Assembly: GCA_963813895.1 (NCBI GenBank)
Contig: CAWFAS010000005.1
Span: 310,001 to 374,000 of the forward strand
Direction: 5' to 3'
DNA: 64,000 nt
DNA from: DASZWJ01 sp963813895
GTDB taxonomy: Bacteria > Pseudomonadota > Gammaproteobacteria > JAURND01
The position numbers and the translations under genes are program-made. The notes beneath the pieces are model-generated. The model worked only from the letters and a program-made list of their open reading frames with translations, searched no databases and was not told the DNA's origin. Below, piece after piece: positions 27,967 to 37,298 of this stretch. Every line of letters starts with the position of its first letter. Within the stretch, counting starts at the first letter, position 1.

Positions 27967-29460
27967 ATGATGAATAACAATTTTTCCCACAAATGGCAAG
28001 CTTTCATTGGCATTGCCTTACTTTCATTTGGTTGCTATTTAGACTATACCGTCGTAAATATCGCATTGCCAACCATACAACTCCAGCTGCATGCAGATAT
28101 AGTGCGCTTACAATGGATTATGAACATTTATTTTTTGGCGCTTTGTATCCTGGCGACAATTATGGGACGTTGTGGTGATTTATATGGCCGTCGACGGGTT
28201 TTTTATATTGGCGTCACCATTTTTACAATTGCCTCTCTAATTGCAGGTTTCGCGCCAAATATGAGCTGGTTAATTATTGGCCGATTTCTGCAAGGTGTTG
28301 GCGCTGCGATTGTATTGCCATTAGGTATGTCTTTATTACCAGAGTCATTTCCTGAAAATGAACGAGGAAAAGCCATCGGCTGGTTAGGTAGTGTTGGTGG
28401 TCTGGCGTTGGCTTTAGGACCTCTTGCGGGAGGCGCTATCGTAGCGTATTGGGGATGGCGGTGGATATTTTTTATTAACGTACCTATGGTGATAATGGGA
28501 TATCTGTTTTGCATTAACGCAGTTAAAGAGTCTAAAAACAACGAGGGCAATCGTTCTTTGGACTGGAAAGGCATGTTGTTGATGACGGGTATGATGGGAG
28601 GCATTGTACTTGGATTAATTCATGCCGAATCGACAGGGTGGAAGAATGCAATCACTTTGTCCTACGCATCCCTAGCTATCGTGACAGGGATTGCTCTGGT
28701 TATGGTAGAAAACCGCCAAAAAAACCCACTCATTGAATTTAAGGATTTTGCCAATCCACTTTTTTATGCTGCTTCAGTTTTGGCGTTCTTTACAGGTGTC
28801 TTGTGCGCCGTCACGCTATTTTTTGACCCATTATATTTGCAAGTCATCCGTGGTCAATCGCCGCAGCTATCAGGGCTAGTGTTATTCGTAATTCCGGTAA
28901 CATTATTTATAGTGGCCACGTTTATTGGTTGGCTAATACAGAGAATATCATTAATTAATATTTTAACTAGCGGTATACTCTTGGCAACTTTGGCCATCCT
29001 ATTGCAAGTGTTTTTCAAAGAATCAACCTACCTGTGGTACATCCTGTTTGCCTTCATCATCCTGGGCGTTGTGTGGGCCTTGGGCAACACAGTACCTATT
29101 ATTTCAGCACAAAGTTCCGTTGACCCTTCTCGAGCAAGTGTGGCAACAGGGACGATAATCACGCTTTTTAATGTGGGTGGCTCAATAGGGTTGGCGTTGA
29201 GCGTTGCTGCATACCAGCATTTTGCGTCGGTCACGTTAAAAACCTTGCCGAATATCACTGAGCGATTGGATTATTTTCAAAAACTTATTGCCAATCCTGC
29301 ACATGTATTACAGATTTCAATAGATTCAGTTGATCATAATCTATTTAATCATATCTTTATGAATGGATTTGCAGGTGTGATGTGGGTATTACTGGGGCCA
29401 GCCATCTTCTTGTTAGTAAGTCTACTTATAAGCAAAAGATATGTAGGCAACAAACGTTAA
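27967..29460 (+). CDS. MFS transporter, DHA2 family (14 TM, EmrB/QacA type)
   Basis: A 497-residue exporter with about fourteen hydrophobic spans. LDYTVVNIALPTIQ at span 1 is the DHA2 motif D1, GRCGDLYGRRRVF is motif A, and GRFLQGVGAAIVLPLGMSLL with the later GPLAGGAIVAYWGWRWIFFINVP are motifs B and C. It likely uses proton motive force to expel drugs or other amphiphilic compounds across the inner membrane. No partner membrane-fusion protein gene is adjacent. The divergent LysR gene suggests inducible control. Confidence 0.92.
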   Translation: MMNNNFSHKWQAFIGIALLSFGCYLDYTVVNIALPTIQLQLHADIVRLQWIMNIYFLALCILATIMGRCGDLYGRRRVFYIGVTIFTIASLIAGFAPNMSWLIIGRFLQGVGAAIVLPLGMSLLPESFPENERGKAIGWLGSVGGLALALGPLAGGAIVAYWGWRWIFFINVPMVIMGYLFCINAVKESKNNEGNRSLDWKGMLLMTGMMGGIVLGLIHAESTGWKNAITLSYASLAIVTGIALVMVENRQKNPLIEFKDFANPLFYAASVLAFFTGVLCAVTLFFDPLYLQVIRGQSPQLSGLVLFVIPVTLFIVATFIGWLIQRISLINILTSGILLATLAILLQVFFKESTYLWYILFAFIILGVVWALGNTVPIISAQSSVDPSRASVATGTIITLFNVGGSIGLALSVAAYQHFASVTLKTLPNITERLDYFQKLIANPAHVLQISIDSVDHNLFNHIFMNGFAGVMWVLLGPAIFLLVSLLISKRYVGNKR

Positions 29461-29518
29461 AAATGGAAAAGACAGAATTCATAAATTACAGAAAACATAA
29501 AATACCATTTTTATAGGT

Positions 29519-29709
29519 AACTATTCAGCATGTTAATCAAAGAGCCAATAGAGACTGCCCCCATCCTAACCTTCCCCCGCAAGCGGAGGAAGGGACTGTA
29601 AGGTGCGGATTTTTAGTTTTCTGCCCAACAAGTTCCTTCCCCCGCTTGCGGGGGAAGGTTAGGATGGGGGCAGTCTCTATTGGCTTCTCAGTTATGATGC
29701 TGAATAGTT
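29519..29709. repeat. Palindromic repeat R4 (copy 1)
   Basis: Inverted arms AACTATTCAGCAT...CCAATAGAGACTGCCCCCAT and complements, with a short centre (AAGGTGCGGA...TTTTCTGCCC). A second copy lies at 39511-39661. It is placed between convergent genes. Confidence 0.8.
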
Positions 29710-29746
29710 ACTTTTATAGTTCGCAAAAAAACCAACTGCCAATGAC

Positions 29747-30376
29747 TTATGCCATTCGGCCTATCTTTAAAGCTTTAGCTATTTCGGCCACATGCTTGCC
29801 TTGGTGTCTGGCGATATTCAATTCGTTCTCGCTCGGTTGTCGGTCTCCCTTGGCTCCGGCCAAGGTTGAGGCACCATAAGGCGTGCCACCGGTGATTTCT
29901 TTCATATTAACCAATCCTGTTTCACTATAGGGCACTCCAGTTACGATAAATCCCAGATGAAATAAGGTGCTATGAAAGCTGGTTAGTGTAGTTTCTTGAC
30001 CGCCATGCTGAGTGCCTGTAGAAGTAAAAACACTTGCTAATTTCCCCACCAGTTTATTGGTTGCCCATAATCCCCCGGTTTGATCTAAAAAGTTACGCAT
30101 CTGTGCGCACATATTACCAAAGCGTGTGGGAGTGCCAAAAATAATCGCATCAGCTTCGGCAAGTTGTGCAGGTTGTATCAAAGGAACGTGGCTAAATTTT
30201 TTTCGGGTTGCTAATGCGCCACTTTTTTCTAAAATTTCATCTGGGACCAATTCGGCAACCTGATATAAGGACACGGTTACATCTGATACTGAACGAGCTC
30301 CCTCGGTCACCGCTTCTGCCATTTGATAAATATGACCATACATGCTGTAAAAAACGACGTGTAGTATTGTTTGCAT
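29747..30376 (-). CDS. wrbA: NAD(P)H:quinone oxidoreductase WrbA
   Basis: A 209-residue flavodoxin-fold protein, the normal WrbA length. It begins with VVFYSMYGHIYQMAEAV (FMN phosphate loop), then has AIIFGTPTRFGNMCAQMRNFLDQ, FTSTGTQHGGQETTL and a GGTPYGASTLAG segment, all WrbA hallmarks. The enzyme reduces quinones by two electrons with NAD(P)H and protects against oxidative stress; it forms tetramers in the cytoplasm. The end converges on the MFS gene, with repeat R4 in between. Confidence 0.95.
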   Translation of the reverse strand: MQTILHVVFYSMYGHIYQMAEAVTEGARSVSDVTVSLYQVAELVPDEILEKSGALATRKKFSHVPLIQPAQLAEADAIIFGTPTRFGNMCAQMRNFLDQTGGLWATNKLVGKLASVFTSTGTQHGGQETTLTSFHSTLFHLGFIVTGVPYSETGLVNMKEITGGTPYGASTLAGAKGDRQPSENELNIARHQGKHVAEIAKALKIGRMA

Positions 30377-30762
30377 AAAAACTCCTTTTTGAATTAATAG
30401 CTAATCTGGAAAAGTTTAGATATATTTTAACGCTAGGTTACAACTGTCTCATTAACAAGTGATTCTGACAGTTCAATTTCATTGTCAGTGGCCTGATTAA
30501 CCGATTTATCAAATGATTGGAATGTTTGTCACGATCATGTCATCCGCCAATCATTTAGGATTATAATAGGGAAGAGTAATTGAGGAAGCACCCCAGAAAC
30601 CTCTGCCCAAAAACGCCTGAAAATTACAGCAAAAATTATTCGTAAACTGTATGACGTTGAAAGGACCCAATTGGATATTTTACGTGACGTTGTAGGCAGC
30701 CATTAACTTCTGAAATTCATTTGATTATGGCAAGCATCCGAGGCATTTTTAAGGACATCCAA
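30377..30762. other. Intergenic region with a short orphan coding remnant
   Basis: About 390 bases. On the plus strand, 30584-30706 is an open stretch of 40 codons (ending in RDVVGSH and a stop) with an amphipathic helix look and no start codon. It may be the tail of a lost gene. Nothing else is recognised. The amine oxidase ribosome site lies at 30751-30755. Confidence 0.3.
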
Positions 30763-32703
30763 ATGCAAATTAAAATCTTATTAATTGCTATAACACTAGG
30801 CATACTTGAAATTGGAGCCGTGATTGCTCAGCCTTCTATGCCGGATAATTTTGCTAGTTATGATAAATTCGCACCGTTAACCGCTGCAGAATTAAAAAAT
30901 GCCATAAGTGTAATAAAAAAAGCACAGTTTTTTCAGAAAGACCTGATTTTTTCCTACGTAACGCTGGAAGAACCGCGCAAAACAGAAAATTCATCACCAC
31001 AAACTTTAACACAAAACCCAGTCACACGTCGAGCAATGGCTGTTTTGTATGATACTAAGCAAAATAAATTATATGAAGCAGTAGTGGATGTGCAGAAAAA
31101 CTCCATAATCTCCTGGGAAGAAATACCCCATGCGCAACCGATGCAAAATAGCGTTGATACCAAAACTATTATCTCCATACTAGAAAAAAATCCCCAATGG
31201 ATAGAAGCTTTAACCAAACGAGGAATAAAAAATTTTAATCAAGTCGTTCTTGCCTCGGGCTTTGCTGATCCTTCCATTCACCCACAAATAAAAAATCACC
31301 GCTTATTTAACGTAATGGCCTATTGGGTAAACTCTAATCCTCACCCATATAAGCATCCCATTGCAGGTTTAAGTGCAGTAGTCGATGAAACTGCTCAAAC
31401 AGCCACTGTCTTGGATACCGGGGTTATTCCCATGAGCGCTGGAAAAAATTTTCTGCAGGAAACATCCACGCTTGGACTACGCAAAGCACCAAACCCCCTC
31501 ATCATCCTGCAAAAAGGAGGTCCCAGCTTCCAATTACATGGCAATGTAGTAACCTGGCAAAACTGGCGCTTCAGTGTTTCCTTTGAGCCACGCGATGGTT
31601 TAGTCTTTCATCAAATTAGTTATTACGATAAAGGCAGATGGCGATCAATCCTCTATCGCCTATCGTTAAGTGAAATCTTTGTCCCTTATGGTGATCCCGA
31701 TCCACAATGGAGTTGGCAACAGGAATTAGATACAGCTGAAGGCGGCTGGGCGCAAAATGCTACCCCTTTAACAAAAGGCTTAGATGTTCCAAACAATGCG
31801 CTAGTATTTGATAGCATTTTGGTAAATACCGATGGCAGTTTGCGAGGATTGCCGCAGGTTGTTGCCCTGTATGAAAAGGATGGGGGGATCGCCTGGCGGC
31901 ATTATCAAGGGGATGGCAGAGAGGCCTCACGCAAAGCGCAAGATTTAGTGGTGAGTTCCGCTGCCACCTTTAACGGTTATGATTACATTTTGCAGTACAT
32001 TTTTAAACAAGATGCAAGCATGGAGGTAGTAGTCTCCTTGACAGGTGTTATGGCAACCAAAGATGTTAAAAATTCTGACCATGACCCTTATGGGCACCTG
32101 GTTGCAAAAAATATTGTCGCTCCTCACCACCAACATTTTTTTAATTTTCGTCTAGACTTTGATGTGGATGGGACTCGCAATTGGGTAAAAGAAGAAAACA
32201 CCTATGCAATGCCCATAGGACCTGATAATCCACAAGGAAATGCATTTTCCCATCAAAGCACTTTATTTAAAAATACCTTGGAAGCAGAACGAAATGTAGA
32301 TATGAATAGTGACCGCTATTGGGTTATTTTTAACCCCAAGGTCACTAATTCTTTGGGTGAAGCAACTGGCTATGCACTTCTACCAGATAATTATACCCCT
32401 GCTTTTAACACCAGAACCGATGTAGGCTTTATTCAACATCAATTCTGGGTCACGACTTACAATCCCTTGCAAATGAATGCAATGGGTCGTTACCCCATTC
32501 TAAATGCCAACATTGATGGCTTAATGCAATGGAGTAGCCGAAAGCTATCCCTCATTAATCAAGATATTGTTGTATGGTATACGTTAGGAATCACTCATAT
32601 TCCACGCACAGAAGACTGGCCAGTCATGCCAAGAACAGATATTGCTTTTAAAATAGTGCCAGTCAGTTTTTTTGACCAAAATCCCGCTTTAGACTTACCC
32701 TAG
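30763..32703 (+). CDS. Copper-containing primary amine oxidase
   Basis: A 646-residue exported enzyme. The N-terminal 24 residues form a signal peptide ending near VIAQP, and AAGGA lies seven bases before the ATG at 30763. The cofactor Tyr (topaquinone precursor) is Tyr406 in NGYDY. Copper ligands are the His pair in HHQHF and a His in ITHIPRTEDWPVMP. The YGDPDPQWSW...LDTAEGG region holds the catalytic Asp. The enzyme oxidises primary amines to aldehydes, ammonia and peroxide. The residue before Tyr406 is Gly, whereas the usual consensus is Asn-Tyr-Asp/Glu-Tyr, so cofactor formation or substrate choice may differ. It is followed at once by repeat R3. Confidence 0.9.
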   Translation: MQIKILLIAITLGILEIGAVIAQPSMPDNFASYDKFAPLTAAELKNAISVIKKAQFFQKDLIFSYVTLEEPRKTENSSPQTLTQNPVTRRAMAVLYDTKQNKLYEAVVDVQKNSIISWEEIPHAQPMQNSVDTKTIISILEKNPQWIEALTKRGIKNFNQVVLASGFADPSIHPQIKNHRLFNVMAYWVNSNPHPYKHPIAGLSAVVDETAQTATVLDTGVIPMSAGKNFLQETSTLGLRKAPNPLIILQKGGPSFQLHGNVVTWQNWRFSVSFEPRDGLVFHQISYYDKGRWRSILYRLSLSEIFVPYGDPDPQWSWQQELDTAEGGWAQNATPLTKGLDVPNNALVFDSILVNTDGSLRGLPQVVALYEKDGGIAWRHYQGDGREASRKAQDLVVSSAATFNGYDYILQYIFKQDASMEVVVSLTGVMATKDVKNSDHDPYGHLVAKNIVAPHHQHFFNFRLDFDVDGTRNWVKEENTYAMPIGPDNPQGNAFSHQSTLFKNTLEAERNVDMNSDRYWVIFNPKVTNSLGEATGYALLPDNYTPAFNTRTDVGFIQHQFWVTTYNPLQMNAMGRYPILNANIDGLMQWSSRKLSLINQDIVVWYTLGITHIPRTEDWPVMPRTDIAFKIVPVSFFDQNPALDLP

Positions 32704-32705
32704 AC

Positions 32706-33034
32706 TATACCCGATACACTTAGGATTTCGGTATTAGAGCAGCCCATCTTGCACTGATCTTCGTCCGATCTTCAATCGCAAAAACTCGAAATAAGAATAA
32801 CCGACATAGTCGTCCCGGCAGGAAGCCGGGATCCAGGGCGCAGGAAGCGAAACTTTCACCTCCTGTGAACTGGATCCCGGCTTCCTGCCGGGACGACAAG
32901 TCGACTATTCCTGTCCCACGGGATTCAGCTTAGGTATCGGCTTTCTTTAATCACGTTTTTACTCAATCAGATCGAACGAATCTCAGCACAAGCTGGACTA
33001 CTCTAACACCGAAATCCTAAGTGTATCGGGTATA
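32706..33034. repeat. MITE-like palindrome R3 carrying inner palindrome X
   Basis: The ends TATACCCGATACACTTAGGA and complement define it. It starts two bases after the amine oxidase stop codon and may terminate transcription on both strands. Palindrome X sits at 32801-32904. Confidence 0.85.
32801..32904. repeat. Palindrome X inserted in R3
   Basis: About 104 bp with arms CGTCCCGGCAGGAAGCCGG and complement, then GGATCCAG. Compared with the empty R3 at 26681-26928, it interrupts the sequence AATAA^CTATTCC. The same element is found in R2 at 37033-37140. Confidence 0.8.
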
Positions 33035-33047
33035 ACTATCAGAAATT

Positions 33048-33329
33048 TTATTGCTTTGTATTTAGTTTTTGATGGTTAGAACCATTTTCAATAGCTTTAC
33101 TTGCTGAATGAGTCTTTGTAGAGTTTTTGCTCTGTTGGTCTTTAGTTGTAGCAATATGTTTGCTTTGTGGTTCAGGGCTTAACATACTATGTGGAGTAGT
33201 CGTGGTTGTTGATGTTGGAGCATTATTTGCCGGCACCCCAAACCCTGCATTTGCTGTCCCCGCTCCATATCCAGCAATTAAAGCCACTACAACTAACCCT
33301 TTTAATATAGATTTAGATTTAGTTAACAT
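33048..33329 (-). CDS. Small exported Thr/Ser/Lys-rich protein
   Basis: A 93-residue protein with a clear signal peptide: basic MLTKSKSILKG, a hydrophobic core, and an Ala-x-Ala cleavage site (TANA, after about residue 28). The mature part is low-complexity and hydrophilic, with Thr runs and many Ser, Lys, Gln and Asn residues, and is probably unfolded in the periplasm or outside. No Cys and no lipobox were seen. The role is unknown. It stands alone between repeat R3 and the M16 peptidase pair. Confidence 0.6.
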   Translation of the reverse strand: MLTKSKSILKGLVVVALIAGYGAGTANAGFGVPANNAPTSTTTTTPHSMLSPEPQSKHIATTKDQQSKNSTKTHSASKAIENGSNHQKLNTKQ

Positions 33330-33397
33330 TTTCGTTGCCTATGAAATTCATTTATAACTCTATAATAAGTATAGCGCATTTTTTAATAATTCCCCAA

Positions 33398-34741
33398 TCA
33401 GCTGGGAGATAATAGGATTTTAACCAAGGAATTGGGATCAAAATGGCGTTGGAAAGCCTGGACAATTTGTAGCGGTGTGATCGCATTAATTTTCGCCGCA
33501 TAAGTATCTAAATAAATTAACGGCAAATGATAAAAACCTATATAAATCAGCTGCGTCAAGATAGCATTATTACTATCCAGCCTAAGTGAAAGCCCATTAA
33601 TAAGCGCTTTTTTAGCTTCTGCAACTTCTGCTAAAGTTGGACCATTCTGAATAAAATTTTGCAAGATGTCTTGCGTTTTAGCCACTGCAATATTAGCGTC
33701 CTCGTTGCGCGTTTTTAACTCAATAATAAATGCCCCATTAGCTTGTAAAGGATAAATTTCACTGCCCACGCTATAAACTAAACCATTTTTTTGGCGTAAT
33801 TCAGTTGATAATCTGGATGTTAAATTATTGTTGTCTCCTAAAATATAATTCCCTAAATATAAAGGAAAATAATCAGGGTCATTGGGTTTGATGCTGACTT
33901 GTCCTATAACGATCGTTGTTTGAGAGACAGGGAAATAAATTTGTTTGCTGACCATTGCCACTGGCTGGGTAGGGGATAGTGGCTCGGCAGTTTTACCTGG
34001 AGGTAATGCATGGGCAATTTGTTCCGCCATATTTTTTGCTTTATCTAGATTAATATCTCCAACCATGGCAATAATCGCGTTATTACTTACATAGTATTGA
34101 TGATAAAAATTTTCTACTTCAGCTGGTGTGATTTTCTTTAAAGAGGGAATAACACCTTCTACTATATGACCATACGGATGATTTTTAAAAATGGTTTCAA
34201 AAAATGCTTGCCGTACTAACGTATCTGGAAGATTTAATGCATCTTTTAAATTTTCTAGTTGATTCTCCTTAACGCTATTAACAACATCTGGAGAAAAATC
34301 AGGGTCGCTAAATAAAGTAATGAAAAGGTGAAGGGCAGGATCTAAAAATTTAGGATCAGTCAGCGTGCGTAAGTTAATTGACGCCATATCTCTATTAATC
34401 GTATTACTGTAGATAGCGCCAACATTATCTAACTGGTCGGCAATTTCTTCAGCACTCAGGTGTGTTGTTCCTTCCCCTAGCAAATTATTGGTCAATGCAG
34501 AGATGCCCATATTATCACCATCTCGCGCTGATCCAGCGTTAAAAGTTATTTGAATATCCAGCATAGGTGCAATGGCTGTTTGAACAAAATAAACTGGCAC
34601 TCCTTGACTGGTTTGCCAGTGTTTAATGTCTAATATATTTGCTGCCATTATCTCTGGTTGTGCTGCTGTTATTGTCACATTAAAAAAAACAATAGCGGTC
34701 CAAATAGTTAGGCGAGTTAAAAATTTAGTGTACACTTCCAA
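33398..34741 (-). CDS. M16 family peptidase-like protein without zinc motif
   Basis: A 447-residue exported protein of the insulinase/pitrilysin fold. A signal peptide covers about residues 1-28. In the place where active members have HxxEH, this one has ISALTNNLL, so it lacks the zinc ligands and is probably the non-catalytic partner, as in two-subunit M16 enzymes. The second half has the typical EAKKALINGLSLRLDSN region. Its start overlaps the end of the upstream catalytic gene by about 17 bases, which points to translational coupling and a 1:1 complex in the periplasm. Confidence 0.9.
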   Translation of the reverse strand: MEVYTKFLTRLTIWTAIVFFNVTITAAQPEIMAANILDIKHWQTSQGVPVYFVQTAIAPMLDIQITFNAGSARDGDNMGISALTNNLLGEGTTHLSAEEIADQLDNVGAIYSNTINRDMASINLRTLTDPKFLDPALHLFITLFSDPDFSPDVVNSVKENQLENLKDALNLPDTLVRQAFFETIFKNHPYGHIVEGVIPSLKKITPAEVENFYHQYYVSNNAIIAMVGDINLDKAKNMAEQIAHALPPGKTAEPLSPTQPVAMVSKQIYFPVSQTTIVIGQVSIKPNDPDYFPLYLGNYILGDNNNLTSRLSTELRQKNGLVYSVGSEIYPLQANGAFIIELKTRNEDANIAVAKTQDILQNFIQNGPTLAEVAEAKKALINGLSLRLDSNNAILTQLIYIGFYHLPLIYLDTYAAKINAITPLQIVQAFQRHFDPNSLVKILLSPS

Positions 34742-36137
34742 TTCCCAATGAAGTAGGTGGTTCCATTAGCTTTTGCTTCGCAGAAGGTGGTAAGGGTTGC
34801 AACCTGGCTTCAGTTAAATTATCCACTGAAAAATAACGTTTTGCCACAGCCTGGATCTCCTCAGGTGTCACTAAAGAGATTTGTTTAACATACTCGTCGC
34901 TTAATTGCCAAGGTAAGCCTACAATTTCTAAGCTTCCAATACTCTTGGCTTGCGCCATCAGCGAATCCTGTGAATAAACATGTTCCGCAGTTACTTCCAC
35001 GACCACTTGTCTTAATTCTTGCGCATCCACCGGTTTTTCTTGTAATTTCTTTAATTCGGCAAATATAGCTTGCTGTAATTGGTCAAGGCTATGATTTTGC
35101 GTTGGTGTGCCGGTTATTTTGAAAAGGGAACTCAAACGAGTGAAGGGGTCATAGTTAATTTTTAGGTTTGTTGCCACCTGCTGGTTTATAACAAGCTCTT
35201 CTTCAAAACGATTATGCTGACCACCATTCAAGATCCATTCAATCACTACCAAAGCATAAGGATCATGGTTATTGGAATCAGATTTCAATGAAGGAACCCT
35301 GTAACCTTGAATAAGCCAGGGTGAACCTGCTGGTAATTTAACAATAGCAGTACGCATACCTAAAGCAGCTTCACCGGGCTGGGGTTTTATCACAGGCAAT
35401 TTTCCTGGTTTTAATGAACCAAAATATTGCATAGCTAATTGATAAACCTGATCTGGAATGACATCGCCAACAACTACTAACAAGGCATTATTGGGTACAT
35501 ACCATTCTCGATACCAAGAACTCAGATCGTCAAGCGTTAAATTTTCAAGATCGCTCATCCAGCCTATTGGCAAGTGATGATAAGGAGTAGAGATATAAGC
35601 TTCAGCCATTAAGCGCTCCAAAGTCATCATAAAAGGATTGTCATCAATTTGCGTTCGCCGCTCTTCCATAACGACTTGTAGCTCTCTTTTGAAAAGAGTG
35701 GAATCAAGCGACAAATTCTGCATACGATCTGCTTCCAGCTTAAAATCGAGGTATAATATTTTTGCCGGTAATTCCGAGTAATAAGCGGTATAATCGCGGC
35801 TGGTAAATGCATTTTCTAATCCCCCATTTTCTTGCAAAATGTGCGTGTATTCGTTCGCTCCATATTTTGCTGTACCTTGAAACATCATATGCTCTAAAAC
35901 ATGGGATATGCCGCTAACGCCAGAAGGTTCGTAACCCGATCCGACCTTATACCAAACCTGAGACATGACTATGGGCAAACGATGGTCTTCTTTTACAAAT
36001 AACTGTAAACCATTAGGAAGCTGATAGGAATGAACTGATTGCTGGTTTGCAAAAGCAGAGGATGAAACGGATAATAAAATTAGAGTATAAATTAGAAATT
36101 TTAGACTTAAATCAAACACGATAAATTTTCCCTGCAT
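34725..36137 (-). CDS. M16 family zinc metallopeptidase, catalytic subunit
   Basis: A 470-residue exported peptidase with a signal peptide of about 31 residues ending ...SSAFA. The zinc-binding HxxEH is His79-Val-Leu-Glu82-His83 (inverted zincin motif), with the third ligand Glu in the downstream LEADRMQNL region. It resembles PqqL/YmxG-type bacterial processing peptidases that degrade or trim peptides in the periplasm. I start at the ATG at 36137; a TTG two codons upstream is possible. It forms an operon with the inactive partner downstream. Confidence 0.92.
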   Translation of the reverse strand: MQGKFIVFDLSLKFLIYTLILLSVSSSAFANQQSVHSYQLPNGLQLFVKEDHRLPIVMSQVWYKVGSGYEPSGVSGISHVLEHMMFQGTAKYGANEYTHILQENGGLENAFTSRDYTAYYSELPAKILYLDFKLEADRMQNLSLDSTLFKRELQVVMEERRTQIDDNPFMMTLERLMAEAYISTPYHHLPIGWMSDLENLTLDDLSSWYREWYVPNNALLVVVGDVIPDQVYQLAMQYFGSLKPGKLPVIKPQPGEAALGMRTAIVKLPAGSPWLIQGYRVPSLKSDSNNHDPYALVVIEWILNGGQHNRFEEELVINQQVATNLKINYDPFTRLSSLFKITGTPTQNHSLDQLQQAIFAELKKLQEKPVDAQELRQVVVEVTAEHVYSQDSLMAQAKSIGSLEIVGLPWQLSDEYVKQISLVTPEEIQAVAKRYFSVDNLTEARLQPLPPSAKQKLMEPPTSLGIGSVH

Positions 36138-36266
36138 AATCAATCGTAATCTTGTGATGAACCATGTAGCTCCAACCTAGCACGGTGCTAGACCATTGGA
36201 ATGCTTATTATGGCAGATAATAAGATAAATTTTAATAAGATAATTTCACTAAAGGAGAATAATATT

Positions 36267-36605
36267 ATGAAATCCAATACGCATTCAATTAACAACAGCC
36301 CTGCTGTTAAAATAGGATTATTGGTACGACTGGAAAGCAAACCAGGAAAAGAAGCGGAAGTTGAAAATTTTCTACAAAGTGGTCTTGCCCTTGTCGAAGA
36401 AGAACCTGCAACCATGCTATGGTTTGCTATTCGCCTCGGGGTATCTACATTTGCTATCTTTGATGCATTTCCCGATGAAACAGGTCGGGAAGCCCATTTG
36501 GCTGGTAAAGTTGCTGCGGCACTTTTTGCAAAAGCGCCAGAACTTTTTTCACAACCTCCATTTGTCGAGACTTTTCAGACACTAGCATCTAAGCTGCCAG
36601 CATAG
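36267..36605 (+). CDS. Putative quinol monooxygenase-like (ABM domain) protein
   Basis: A 112-residue protein with the dimeric alpha+beta barrel fold of the antibiotic biosynthesis monooxygenase (ABM/YgiN-like) family: KIGLLVRLESKPGKEAEVENFL at the start, EEPATMLWFAIRL in the middle and FAIFDAFPDETGREAHLAG later. Such proteins act on quinols or small aromatic compounds or merely bind them. The start is the ATG at 36267 with AAAGGAG nine bases upstream; longer in-frame starts overlap that ribosome site. No partner gene is obvious. Confidence 0.82.
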   Translation: MKSNTHSINNSPAVKIGLLVRLESKPGKEAEVENFLQSGLALVEEEPATMLWFAIRLGVSTFAIFDAFPDETGREAHLAGKVAAALFAKAPELFSQPPFVETFQTLASKLPA

Positions 36606-36613
36606 TTAATCCA

Positions 36614-36841
36614 CTACAGCACCTTGGATTCTTTTTGTTGTGGCTGATTTACAACCTCTGGAGTTTTAGAAGGACGTTCAGCTTGAAGATTGAAAGGTGC
36701 CACTTTACTATCCTTTTCCACTTTAAAGCTATCTAACTTATATTTCGCTATCGGATGACCTTGACTCGCAACTAGCTGATATAATTTTTTCGTCTGTTTA
36801 AAATCTTTTTCAACTCCCAGATTTCCATGGTTACAGTTCAT
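36614..36841 (-). pseudogene. Sel1-repeat remnant
   Basis: 75 residues. The first third (NLGVEKDFKQTKKLYQLVAS, then QGHPIAKYKL) is one Sel1 (TPR-like) repeat. The remainder is a Lys/Pro/Gln-rich tail. No ribosome site is seen and there is a stop seven codons upstream of the ATG, so this is most likely the end of a lost Sel1 protein, perhaps related to the intact one at 60965-62551. A small expressed protein cannot be excluded. Confidence 0.4.
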
Positions 36842-36936
36842 TGAGTCATTGATAAAGAAAAAAGTGGATCAATTATTTAGTAATCCCCACAAATTTAATC
36901 GGACAACAAACGACGAGTGCGTTCATTTATGCTATT

Positions 36937-37230
36937 AAGGCTCTGTAAAACAATAACCTATCTTTTTAACATCCCATCTAAGACCCATCTTCGCAGGCGG
37001 GAGGGGATAGAAAAACACTTACATAGAACAACCGACGTAGTCGTCCCGGCATGGAAGCCGGGATCCAGATCACAGGAAGTGAAAGTTTCGCTTTCCTGCG
37101 CCCTGGATCCCGGCTTCCTGCCGGGACGACGTTCCGTCGACTATGCGCGCATTTTTCTACCCTCTCCCGTCTGCAAATCTGAGTCTCATCTGGGCGCTAA
37201 AAAGATAGGTTATTGTTTTACAGAGCCTAA
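36937..37230. repeat. MITE-like palindrome R2 interrupted by palindrome X
   Basis: The same as 24889-25073 except that about 108 bp are inserted in the centre (37033-37140) at AGAACAA^CTATGCG. It explains the open frame seen on the plus strand here, which is not a gene. Confidence 0.85.
37033..37140. repeat. Palindrome X inserted in R2
   Basis: Arms CGTCCCGGCATGGAAGCCGG and complement, ending GGGACGACGTTCCGTCGA. It follows ...CAA and precedes CTATG, the same ..AA^CTAT context as in the R3 copies. Confidence 0.8.
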
Positions 37231-37298
37231 GCAAACGAGTCTATTCAGTTGGGTAAACCGCAAAGGGGAAGTCGTAAGATGACCTCCCTTGCTCTTGC

